The notes below the pieces were generated by a model. It was not told the DNA's origin. It saw nothing but the letters and a program-made list of their open reading frames with translations, and searched no databases. This document shows, in pieces, positions 36,877-47,460 of a stretch of 64,000 nt of DNA. Position 1 is the stretch's first letter. Every line of letters starts with the position of its first letter. The translations under genes were made by a program, and so were the position numbers. Source of the stretch: Dipylidium caninum (Eukaryota > Platyhelminthes > Cestoda > Cyclophyllidea > Dipylidiidae); the NCBI GenBank assembly GCA_017562135.1, contig QEYB01001497.1, forward strand, positions 248,001-312,000, written 5' to 3'.

Positions 36877-37265
36877 CGAGCTGTCTTCCTCCTCCTTGCG
36901 CCCGCCTCCTGGGCTCCTCCTCCTCGGCTCTTCGGTTCCCCCTCTTCAGTCTCCTCTTCCTCGGCTTCCCCTCCTCGGCTCCTCCTTCCCGGTTCCTCCT
37001 CCTCGAGCTGCCTTCCTGCTCCTTACCCCTCCTCCTTCGCCTTGGCTCCCCTCCTCGTCTCCTCTTTTCAGTTTTCTCCTTCCCCTCGACTCCTCCTTCC
37101 CGCTTCTTCCTCGGTTCTTCTCCTCTTCGGTCTCCCCTTCCTCGGCTCCTCCTCCTCGGCTCCTCCTTCACCTCGGCTTCTCCTCCTCCTTGCCCTCCCT
37201 GTTCTCCTTATGGTCCCCCCCCCTTACCCTCTTTTCCCTTTCCCCCAGTTTTCCTTCCCCTTATT
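36877..37265. repeat. Degenerate pyrimidine-rich minisatellite
   Basis: About 390 bp is composed of imperfect units of roughly 20-28 bases built on CTCCTC-CTCGGCTCC, with variants such as CTTCCTCGGCTTCC. All three + frames are open for most of its length as Ser/Leu/Pro-rich translations, which is an effect of the repeat and not evidence of a gene. The purine/pyrimidine strand asymmetry could allow triplex formation. Confidence 0.8.
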
Positions 37266-38029
37266 CTCCGTCTTAATCACACAGCACTCATGAAATAGGG
37301 CATTTTGACCTCCTTGCGGGGAATTAGGCAAACGCTCTACGAGTGAGTGGTAGGATCAGTCTTCAGTTGGCAAATTAGGAGAAAGAGTTGCAGCATCAGA
37401 GACCGAGCAGCGAAGACGGACGAGCAAATTTCTGCCCACCTTTTCGTCTCTGGTGCCTGTGGGGCATCAAATGGAGCCCGCAAAGGCTCGACATTCAACT
37501 TCACCGCCTTTACAACAACCCGACCATTCGAGGCATCACCTTCCCTCACCTCCGTGGCATTTCACTCGCTGATTTGTCTTGCCTTCCTCTTCTTCTCGCC
37601 ACGGAGGCCTCTCTTGGTGCTGTCTTCAGCCATTATTTTGTCGGAAACTATGAAACGGACGCTGTTGTTTACTCTGTGTTCACCTGCGACTGAGAGAGAC
37701 CCTCTGTAACCTGAATTCAGCATTTTTATGTATATATTTCAACGTTGTTTATCTACTTCATTTCATAAAATTTCTCCTCATGTGTAGCCCATTTTTATAT
37801 TTTAAATTTTAGCCCAAACCAGGCAGAACGAAGACCCACTGGACACCCACTTTTTTACAGTGCAGTCCGCCAAGCTTCGAGAAACACGGAGGAAGCGTTC
37901 GAAGGTGGATCGGCTAATGAGAAAAGTACCCAGTGTTGGTTCCAAAAAGTTCATTCTGCCTTGAGGAAGGCAACCGGACCTTCTTGGTCACGAGGAGGAG
38001 GCGGAGGACGACGACGACGACGACGACGA

Positions 38030-38480
38030 TTGTGGAATCCGCTCCACACACACGTACACACGCGAACTATTCGCGAATTTGGATGTAAACTAGGAACCGA
38101 GCGACACATCGTCAGCCGTGATAAAGAATAGAGAAAAAAACAGGCGGACTCGTAAGTCTCGGTTTCACAAACTGCGGCAGTTGTAGACAATCGGCCGACC
38201 GTAAGACGCTTCACTTCCCGTTGACATTCGAGAATCGTCGAGGCGCCTTGTCTCGAGGAAGACCGTCGACCGAATGTTAGCAAGCAGGAGGAAGTGAGAG
38301 TCACAACTGTGGAATCCGATCCGCACACACACACACACACACACACACGCGAAATATTCCCCGAAGGTGGAACTACGACTGTGTTAAAAATCTCCATCTG
38401 CGTGCGGCAAATGAAATAGAGAAAAATAGAAGAGATTTGGACTCGTATGCCTCGGCCTCACCAACTGTCGTAGCCGCAGT
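38030..38480. repeat. Diverged tandem duplication of about 280-290 bp
   Basis: The block tgtggaatccgctcc-(CA)n-cgcgaa-tattc at 38031 recurs at 38308 (tgtggaatccgatcc, longer CA run). The block ggactcgtaagtctcgg at 38146 recurs at 38439 (ggactcgtatgcctcgg), followed in both by a tcac-aactg segment. The offsets of 277 and 293 differ by microsatellite and indel changes. A (GAC)n run precedes copy 1. Confidence 0.75.
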
Positions 38481-38956
38481 TTCTGTGGACATTCCACCGC
38501 ATCGTCCATTATTCCACTGACCAACTTCTACCGCCTTCTCTGTGATTACGAAGCATTTTTTTTACGAGAGAAAACCGAAGTAACCAAAATGATGTTACAA
38601 CAGACTTAAAGTCGTGTGTTAACCTCACAAATAGGGATAATTTTTCAGTAAGGACGCCTTTTTGTTTTCATAGTTGCCAACTTAACATCATTTCTCCCGT
38701 AGACTTTGAATGGTCCGTAGGCGACGAGTAAGCATTTTCGGCGAGACTGTCCACTCCCTCGGCCGCCCGACGCGTCCGAGGAGGGCAATCAAGGCGACAA
38801 TGGCCGAAAATAAGCCTCATTTCCACCCGGAGGTGAGCATCCCACCAGAAGCCCTGCTCCTACAGACAAAGGTTAAAAATAGAGGAGAAGTGTATTTCTA
38901 CTTCATTGTCACAGTCTCATAAAATCTCACATTCGTACACCATATACACACACACA

Positions 38957-38975
38957 GAGAGAGAGAGAGAGAGGA
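38957..38975. repeat. (GA)n microsatellite
   Basis: A short pure GA run just after a short CA run. It lies about 40 bp beyond the stop codon of the - strand gene at 39012. Confidence 0.8.
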
Positions 38976-39011
38976 AGGAAAAGATGGAGGAAGGGAGTAA
39001 ATCTTGGGGAA

Positions 39012-40379
39012 TTAAGACTGGGCCACATCGTTGCGTAGTTCATACGAGCCGGAACGACGTTTTGAATGTCGCCTCACGACACGTTTCACCGCCTCGTAGG
39101 CGAGTTGAGTCTGTGAGCGAATACGTGTCATCACACCCGTCTTGGCCATCATAGCCCTTGACGTGGGAGGAGGGGAGGATTTCATCGAAGTTGTCGTCTT
39201 CCCCCTCCTCGACCCCTCCGTGGACGCGTCCGAGTCGAGGCTGTCGTGCGACTTTACCTTCTTCGCGGGTCGTGTTGGAAGACTCCGTCTGGAAAGGCGG
39301 GGAAATGGCATTTAACAGCTGGTGGTCAAATTTGTGATTATTCTACTATGGCTAATTTGACTTCTCAGCCCAATTAATGAGGCGAAAAGAAGTTAGAAGT
39401 TATGCCAGATTCTTAAAACGAATCCATCCGCAAAGAAGGACTAATGAAATGCGAGCAAGCCTCACCTCTTCCGGTTCTGAGCGTCATCTTCTCCCACAAA
39501 ACTCTGATCCGTGAAGGAGTCTAAGGTGGGAAAAAGAATAAGGAATTTGAGGAGAGAATAAGAATAGGGGAATGCGAGAGGAGGAGTCAGGCTTTAGCGA
39601 CAAGAAAAAGCAAAGTGAAGTTACTCGCCCTCGGTAGATCGACGGGACGCGGCGACATTGCTGGAACTGCAACGACGTATCTTTGGATTGGTGGAAATTC
39701 TTTGATTTCTCCCCGCCGCGCAAGACTGTGAGTCCACCTTCACCGCGGTCCAATTATCTCGTGGGGAGGAGGTCAAATCCTCTTGTCTACCAAAAAAACG
39801 AGGCGATTTACTCGTCAGCACGGGCAAAGGGGGCAAGGGGGAGTTGGGGGGGACGCAAAAGACGAATTTTGGGGCAATTGTTGATGATAAGAGCACGTCA
39901 ATTCGTGAACTGATTGCTGTACAAGCTTGACAAGTGGACAGGGACATAACTGAGTGACAATGACAGCCTGACATACCGATAAGTGAACGCTGTTCCACAT
40001 GGTAGGGTATTTTGTTGGTAAGCTTTCAACGGTTGCCTTCGTGACTGTGACAACAGCAGGGTGGAGGAGCGTCTCAGACCGGGCTCATTTTCATCTGGCA
40101 GTGGAATTTTGGCGATTTGTCGCCTCTTCACCCGAAAATGCGTCATATCGGTAATTCGGACAGGTCGGAGACCCGGTCTGAAACGACAAGTGAGGTGATT
40201 GGTTTCAGCCAATCGTAGAGGATCCTCCAGGCCTCGTGGTGGCGAGGTAGTCGAGGGACTGAGAGATTTCGAGCGTAAGACGGCCGAGACGCCTAATTTA
40301 GGACAACGAGTGGAATAGGACGGTTGGTGGTTGACACATGTATTGCTGCTGTCGCTGGTATCAGCGAGCATTTCTCGGC
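39012..40379 (-). CDS. Unrecognised Ser/Arg-rich protein, C-terminal four exons
   Basis: Four - strand exons join in compatible phases. 40379-39977 follows acceptor cacctttag, enters in phase 1, encodes MLADTSDSSNTCVNHQ ... MTHFRVKRRQIAKIPLP ... GTAFTYR and leaves in phase 2 at GTATGT. 39786-39629 follows acceptor tttttggtag and encodes QEDLTSSPRDNWTAVKV ... SNVAASRRSTE. 39520-39466 follows cccaccttag, encodes SFTDQSFVGEDDAQNRK and ends at GTGAGG. 39288-39012 follows cctttccag and encodes RSLPTRPAKKVKSHDSLD ... YEAVKRVVRRHSKRRSG to TAA. The visible protein is about 296 residues, basic and Ser-rich, with many potential phosphosites and no domain I recognise. The second junction needs a GC donor (gcgagt) to keep phase. 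The last exon could instead splice at GTGAGG near 39087. The N-terminus was not located. Confidence 0.55.
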
Positions 40380-43300
40380 CTAAAGGTGAAGCATAGAATT
40401 GGGAGAAAGTGGACAGGGGTGAGAAATACTACTCGTGTGGAAGTCTGTGACTCTAAGCCCTTCCTGGCCCCACTGACTAACAGAGGAGCCAACAGGAATC
40501 TATTTTAGCACAACTCAATTCGATTAAACTCCATTTGATGGTGTTTAAAATCCTCAAAAATAGCCTCTATCCATATCAAGCGGGATATCGACAGGCCATT
40601 TGAGGAGGTGGGGAGTGAAAAACTTGCCTGAATATGCTTCAAGGTGTAAAACTGGCCGAAAGACTTGCCACTTGCCTCTTCAACCTCTCACTGGCCGCTA
40701 TTTATACTTCAGTCGATTATCATAGTTGCGCCAACCAATCACAACGCAGATTCCCGTTGACCAATCAGCGGCAAGGCGAATCAGCTGATTAAAAACAAAT
40801 TGCACGCACGCGCGCACGTACGCGCGCACGGAAGCACGTAAGTGAGTGTGCACGTGTGCGAAGGGGAGAAGAGGAGGACGTGTTTTTACGTTCGACGTAT
40901 TTGAAGGTTGCACCGACTCTCGGCCCTACTTGGCTTCCAACGCCAGTAATTCACTTTCAAGGTTGTGTGATCACCTCGAAGAAACGTGGAACTGGCGCAA
41001 TAGCGCGAAAGAGGGGGGAATATTCGGTGGACAGTTACTGAGGCAAGATACAGAATGAATTAGGAAGGGAGAACTTGGGGATCGGGCTGAAGTCCAGCTT
41101 TCTCCCGGCGACTTTTGACCACAACAGATCTGTTTAATGTGAAAGTAAATAGAAGACAAATTTCTCGCCCTCCTGATGGATGTCCCAACTGTCCGCTTCC
41201 CAGTTGATATTGTAATTGGACCAATAATGTGAAAAATCCCATTGTTAAACTATTTGGTATATTTGGGGTTTTTCTTCATACGGCCAGACAGATAGTCAAA
41301 TGGCCGAGTCAACCAGCCGGTACAAACGTGGGAGGACTCGGCAGCAGTGGAGTCCAGCGGCTTTAGACGCAATTAGCGAGGTCCAACGCCGGACCAGCGT
41401 GGTTCTTTCTGGGCCCAATTAATGGCGAAGAGTGGGAAAATTGGAAAACCGCTTGGGCACTTTCGATAACTGAACCTTCTAACACGTAAAGCACAATGAC
41501 AGGATTAAAGGAGCGAAGGGGGAAATTGGAAAACAGATGAAGAAAGTCATTGGACTAGTTTAATAATGCCCAAGGGGAGAGACTCTACGGTCCTGTTGAA
41601 GGGCAGAGGAGAATTCCGCTTCTCTCGAGTCTCAGGTCATGCGTGAAGTTAGCTAAGTAATTCCACCAGGCCCCCATCCCGCCCCACCCCCAAACACCCC
41701 CGGCGTCCACCAGTGGCTCCCCACTGGAGCGATTTTGATAGACGCACGCAAGTTACCGAGGCTGCAGAATTTCGTCAGGCCTCTTAGCAGACAACAGACA
41801 CCGGGTCAGCGATCTCACCGAAGCGATAAACACTTGTCTCCACGCCGCCGCCCCCCCCTCCCCCCGGGAACATATGTCAAAGTGAAATGATCAAGTCCTG
41901 ACTGGGTCTGCCGTGGACTAGACAGTAAAGCCAGCCTTGAGAGCGCCAAATAGTGGCCCGACTTACTTGAAGGGGGGAGCCTTGAAGCGTTGTCCACCTT
42001 TCCCATTCACGCCAACTCCTCCTGCCTCCCTCCCCCCCCTCCCCCGCCTTCGAAACAAGGCTTTGTGGTGTTAACACACGCACTCATCTGTTGAATTGAC
42101 AACGTCTGGAGGGTTGAGGAAAAGTGCACAAACTGCTAGGTGGGTGTAGAGACGTTGGCCCGATCCTCCAGACATTACTCGACTGTCACAAAATATGATT
42201 GACGTCTGCCACAACCTTCGTCCCCCGCACCCCGGACCGCCCCTTTCCTTTGTCGTTGGCGTCTGCCAGCTGTCTGTCCCTTCTGTCGCCTCGTTGGTTG
42301 CCTGACCATCACGTCTGCAATGCTCGGTGGTGGTGGAATTTGACGTCACCGGTCGACATGACCGTGTCTCACGTGGCAATGACAATCGGGTCAGGTATGT
42401 GCATACCTCGACTGTCCGTAAATACAAACCGATCAAATCCACTTTGGACAAGAGATTATCGGATCGCCGCCTGTTTTATGTCGTCACATTTAAAGTCTTT
42501 TTTTCCTATTTTTAATTACTTAAAATCCTCGAAGGGAGTCATTACTGTCGGTGACCTTAGTTGCTTACCAATCTGTCGTGACAACTCGTTGGACATGCTA
42601 AATTAGGGTCACACAACTCCGCTTCAACCTATTCCATTTAGGCGACGCATTTCCATCCTCTTCGGGTATTCGACGACAAGAAGGAAGAAACGAGAGGCTA
42701 ATGAAGGTTGCGTAAACACAAGACTGAAGAAGGACATTAGAACCGGCGTCTTCGGCACACTCGGGGCCACACAACTAACCACGTCTGTTAGAATTGAGCG
42801 ACAGGGGGACACCCAAGTGGCTTTGTTGCTATGGTCACAATGAAAATGTCTTGCAGATTGACAGTCTAGTGAATTGAGAGAAGACATTTGATGTAAGGAT
42901 TTTACCGAGGCCACGGCCAAACACTTGTTGAGTTTTTAGTTAGTCGCGAAGTCGAATTTCAACGAGTAGACTCAGGAAAATTATCAAATTGCAAGTCCTA
43001 GAGGCCACATCCCCTTTTCTTCTGCCTATGGGACAAGGTCTCTGAGTCCAAGGCATTTTTCGGAGGCTACTACGTGGCAGGGGATAAGCCCAAAATCCTC
43101 GCCGTTGCCTAACAATGTCCTTGAGTTATCCAACCAATCGTGTTGCAGAGACAGTGGACGAGAAGTGTGATTGGTTGGACAGGTTTTAGCTAATTTAAAT
43201 GTTCGGGGGATTTGAGTAACTCCTCTGCACACAAATGAGCCACAAAAACCTACTAAAGCGACTACCTGACAGGTGACTTCTAAGGCCGTATAAAATCTGC

Positions 43301-44083
43301 GCCGGTTAGGTGAAGGTTGCTATGAAATTGGAGGAAAGGGAGAACAGCCCAGCTGAGAAGCACAGTAACGGCCAAGTCGATTAGAACGTCAACTCAAGTT
43401 TAGCATCATTCCATCAACTCGGACTACTCCATCATCTCCTTTCATAAAGAATCAAGGGAACTCAGCCCACAGCTGATGACTGCATGACACGACAACTGCA
43501 TTGTCAGTTAGTCCGCACTGTATGTCGGTAGGCGAGTAGAGCGAAAAAACAAATCGATAGTAACTAAACACTGACAATTCTGTTATGGTACAAAATATTC
43601 TCCACCGTCACGTAACGAGTGAGAAACGCCAATTCGCCCTCATTTAATTAATATTTGACGAGATAACCCTGTCATAAAACAAATGGGAGTGAGAGTAAGC
43701 ACCAGAGAACTGTCATCGCCCCTTCAATGATACCAACAGAAATGGGTGACGTTGAGCTAATGCACCTTGGATGGATTCAAGAAAACCCCGAAAAATACTG
43801 CAGCAGGATGACCCACACCATAAAGTGTTACTTAAAATTAATAAGTAAATACATTATTACAAACACTAAGTCCAAACGTAAGTAAATAAGAAAAAGGGGC
43901 TCTTCCTTGACGGCTGAATTAAACCCCATAGGGAATAAAGAGTACAGAAAAGTAAACCAAAGGATGTAGTGGCATCACATCCTCGTTTATGGAAACTTTT
44001 ATCCAGTGTAACTATCTGGCGCTAAAAAAATGGAGGGGATTAGGCGAAGGGAGGGGGGAGAAGGGAGCGGGGGAGGGGGAGAA
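40380..44083. other. Region between the Ser/Arg-rich gene and the PISD gene
   Basis: This must hold upstream exons or the promoter of the - strand gene ending at 39012, but I could not identify them. It contains a CG/CA alternating tract (40801-40860), C-rich runs (41680-41700, 41848-41865, 42030-42048) and a shift to AT-rich DNA from about 43.5 kb. No RNA gene was seen. Confidence 0.45.
40801..40860. repeat. Alternating purine-pyrimidine (CG/CA) tract
   Basis: About 60 bases of nearly uninterrupted alternating pyrimidine-purine, such as cacgcgcgcacgtacgcg, the class of sequence able to adopt Z-DNA. It lies upstream of the 5'-most - strand exon found at 40379, so a promoter-proximal position is possible. 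Confidence 0.6.
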
Positions 44084-46069
44084 TCAGCTTTGCTCCAGAG
44101 AAAACAACGTCTCTCCACATTTGACCCGATCTCCCGGTTTCACTGCCCACTTAAAACCATGCAGAGGTGCCTCAAAAACCAGGACAATGGTTGATCCCAG
44201 CTTAAAGTAGCCAAACTCGGCACCCGGAGCCGATTTTACAGGGGCTAGTGAAACCTCATGAAAGTGTTGACCGGGCTCCTTGGCCTCCACGGATGGTAGA
44301 GAGCGCTGGTTGGTGCAGAGAGTGGGGTCAAGGTCGGCTGCGGCCACTATTGAACCCACTCCGGCAGCGCCCACAGCAGTAAGACTCATAAAACCGTGGC
44401 GCCACTCACCAAGGTATACGACGCGTTCATTTAATGTGAAGACGCCGGGAAGACTTTTAATGAAGGAGGGACGTAGTGAAAGCAATTTACCTGAAGAGAA
44501 AACGAAATTACACCTCTAGTGATCGGGATAGCAAGATTACTAGGCTTTTTTAACGTTTAACATTAGTGAAAAAGTGAGAAGAGCATCTAACCCCAATTTT
44601 AATTCCAGCGTGATGAACTCTTTCCTACCAAAAAGCCGATAGTATGGAAGTCGGTTTCCACTCAAAGTTTCAAACAATAACAAGAGGAAAACTAATGTTG
44701 CAGATTTTTTAAGTAGATCGTGAAATCGTAATTGAAGAAGTTTGACACCGGGTTGAAATAACTAGAGAAATCGACAAGACAAAGAAACTTACGAAAAGTT
44801 ATTCAAATGTCGAATTTACCACTAATTACTAGCTTTCTACATGCTTTTCCCCGATGACCACCAGGAAATGATGGGCCACACTTACGCAAATACCCTTGAG
44901 AAATTAGAGCCCATAAATATATTTCTTTAAAATTTGCCTAGAAGATTAGAAGTATTAGTAAAGACAGGCCTATACAATTTTGGAAAGGAAACGAGCCAAT
45001 TATCCCCATAGTCGTTAACTCACCCGTAAAATGACGTCTCATTTTGACTACCCACTCAGTAGGGGAGTGGAAACGATGGTAGTCACCGGGGCGGAGGTAA
45101 ATTACACAATGATTGAGACGACGGTGTTTCGGATTGTGTACTATCGACGGCGATTCCAAGGCGTTAGCCAAGGGGCCTAGGAACTGGTCCAGGCTATATG
45201 TAACACCTTTCACCTGCTCCAGCAGACGTTTTTCTTCATCTATTGGTCCGGCGGAAACAATCACACCGTCACAGGGGGAGTTCTACATATGAAATTGAAC
45301 GAAACACTGCTTTACAATCGTAGCCCGTAGAGAAGGCGATCTTCGTAATTAAAGTCAAAAAGGAGGTGGGCCGAGCACAGGGGAGGCAAGAATAATGTAC
45401 AGTTGTTAAACGCAATACTCACATGAAGCATGGATCCCCTAATACCAGAACACAAGGTTAATAAATGGGTAGAATATCGGTGAAAGAAAACTTCGGACCT
45501 GTTAGAAAGGGTTTGTAAAGCGATCAGAAACGTACAATAAGCGCCTTTCGATCAAAAGGCCGGGTGCCGGGAGCCAATTCCCGACTGAAAAGCTGGCTTA
45601 GGGTAGCATATTTGGTAAGATCGGATTCTTTAGCCTCAGTCATATCGCACCGAGTAAGCTTAGTGTATGCGCCAAAAACGAAGCTGCGGAAAAGTGATGG
45701 GATCGTGATGTCTCCAATAATTCCAATAAAATGGGAATATGCATTCGATGGGAGTCTTCGATAGACAACAGACTAAAAGGAAAGCAACATATACGAGGGA
45801 GCGTGGGATAAGCACATATCGAAGTAGTGCTAGTTAAATCTTACTGCGAAATTTTTGGGATAGTCGGCGGGTGGTTTTTCATTATCGAAGCACCATAGGT
45901 AAAGTAAATAAGAACCAGTAATTGTTGTGGCACCTAGGAGAATTTGTGGCTGAAAAATGTGAGGAAGGCGTTTGGGAGTTCTATGAGCAGATGAGGCCAG
46001 TGAGCAACGTTGTGGTCCCGAAAGTGCTAAACACGTGTGGTTCAGAAATCGGAGATTGAAACGGAACAT
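44084..46069 (-). CDS. PISD: Phosphatidylserine decarboxylase, mitochondrial (complete)
   Basis: The enzyme converts phosphatidylserine to phosphatidylethanolamine at the inner mitochondrial membrane, using a pyruvoyl group made by self-cleavage. Four - strand exons: 46069-45845 (75 codons), 45772-45536 (79), 45282-45024 (86 plus 1 nt) and 44490-44084, giving 375 residues; human is about 409. Phases are 0, 0 and 1. Residues 1 to about 40 are Arg-rich with few acids, like a mitochondrial presequence. A membrane segment lies at about 43-60 (ILLGATTITGSYLLYLW). The catalytic blocks are present: SPCDG (Asp159), LEQVKGVTYSLDQFLGP, PGDYHRFHSP (His223/His226), RRHFTGKL, NERVVYLGEWRHGF and FKLGSTIVLVFEAP. 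Cleavage is expected between Gly339 and Ser340, giving a 36-residue alpha chain. All key residues are intact. The ATG at 46069 gives a sensible targeting sequence. Confidence 0.96.
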
Positions 46070-46317
46070 ATAGATTCACTAAATGAAATAAAATCAATAG
46101 ATGCTTCAAGTGCAAAATTCTGAAACTCTAAACAGACTGGAAAAAAAACACAGAAAATGGCATAATAATCGAGTGCGCAGACGAAAGGGAGAATAAAAAT
46201 TCGACACAAAATATGAATCACTAAGAGTCAAAACAGCCTTATGACATCATCAATCAACAAGTAAGTACTGAAATACGGTTTACACAGCATTACGAAATGA
46301 TAAAATCAGGGCGAAGC
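46070..46317. promoter_or_regulatory. Putative bidirectional promoter between PISD and the right-hand gene
   Basis: About 250 bp separates the PISD start codon (- strand) from the proposed first ATG of the + strand gene at 46318. It is AT-rich, with no obvious TATA box in a convincing position. The head-to-head arrangement is direct; shared promoter function is inferred and depends on the 46318 exon being real. Confidence 0.3.
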
Positions 46318-46367
46318 ATGGATGCGAAATTGAAGAGCGAGGTTGTTCAGACAAGATCGGCCAGTGG
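46318..46367 (+). CDS. Candidate first exon of the right-hand + strand gene
   Basis: ATG at 46318 opens 16 codons (MDAKLKSEVVQTRSAS) and ends in phase 2 at a strong GTACGT donor. The next exon I trust needs phase 0, so either a small exon lies between them or a weaker donor (gtccta at 46372) is used. Without that link the exon is only a candidate. Confidence 0.3.
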
Positions 46368-47460
46368 GTACGTCCTAATTATTATCATGTAAACCATCAG
46401 GGCCCAGGGTCATTGTATGACAAGAAGCATCTGCTTGACAGTGGCAAAAATTAGATGTTAAAAGATGCAATGCAAAAAAATGACAATTTAGATGAACCTA
46501 AATTATCATAAGAATTCACAACGATTTACGTGCAGGACTACTTTACGATATATTAGACTCGCTTATGTATCGCTCGGCAAGCAGTTTGACTTTAATATCT
46601 GTGAAAGACCTCTTCAACCCGAAGACGACACACTGGTCTCGCGCAAAATGTGAAAATGGGCCTTAGAAGACGCTATCATGATGGATATTAACCAGTGACG
46701 GGTAAATTTTTACGATTTAAAGTGAAAATCACGTGCCACTAGCTAATATTCCCAGTGGCTGGCACCTAACAACTATATCACTTCCCGTGCTATGACAGGT
46801 GCTTCACTTTTTTGTTAGCTAATGGTCAACTATTACAGAGACTTATGAGCCTCGCAGAAGCGACCCCAATTCCAAAATAGTCAAATTCAGAATTTTACTA
46901 AAATTGAAGGAAAGAACTGTCTGAGCTGTTAAAAATTAAAATTGAGCCCGTTCACAATTTTTTGTAACCATTAATCTTTGACGGAGCCTCATAAAGAATA
47001 TTTCGTCTCATCATTTGAAATAACCAACAAGCATTCAGAAAATCGCCCGCGTTTATGGTTGTGTGTATTTCTCTTACTTTGTCAACAGAACGTGTACTGA
47101 CATGTGTCTATTTTTTGTACTAAAATAAATAAAGTCTGAGAGCGGAAATAGAATGACTTGCGTGTATCTTTTATTGTGCCATCTAACCTACCTGACGTGT
47201 ATTATAATTTCCGGATTGTTTGCCGGATAATTGCCTTCCACCCGTGTTTATTTCGTGTATTTATTTTTGCTCATCACGTTTATGTTTGCTGTAAGAGTTA
47301 GCTTAACTGTATGCGCAATTTGCTCTTTGGAGTCTTCTAATCAATACCTTTTTTATTTCATCCATATACCACTACAGTTTGTTTAATAGCTCGTTATCCT
47401 TCTATTGTCATTGAAGTTAATGGAACGCATTATTAATGTTATTCAAAGATACTTCGCTAG

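Noticed and set aside
38702..38728. Possible 27-base + strand micro-exon between cccgtag and GTAAGC
   Set aside because: Splice signals are good, but no neighbouring + strand exon of the right phase was found and the opposite strand is also open.
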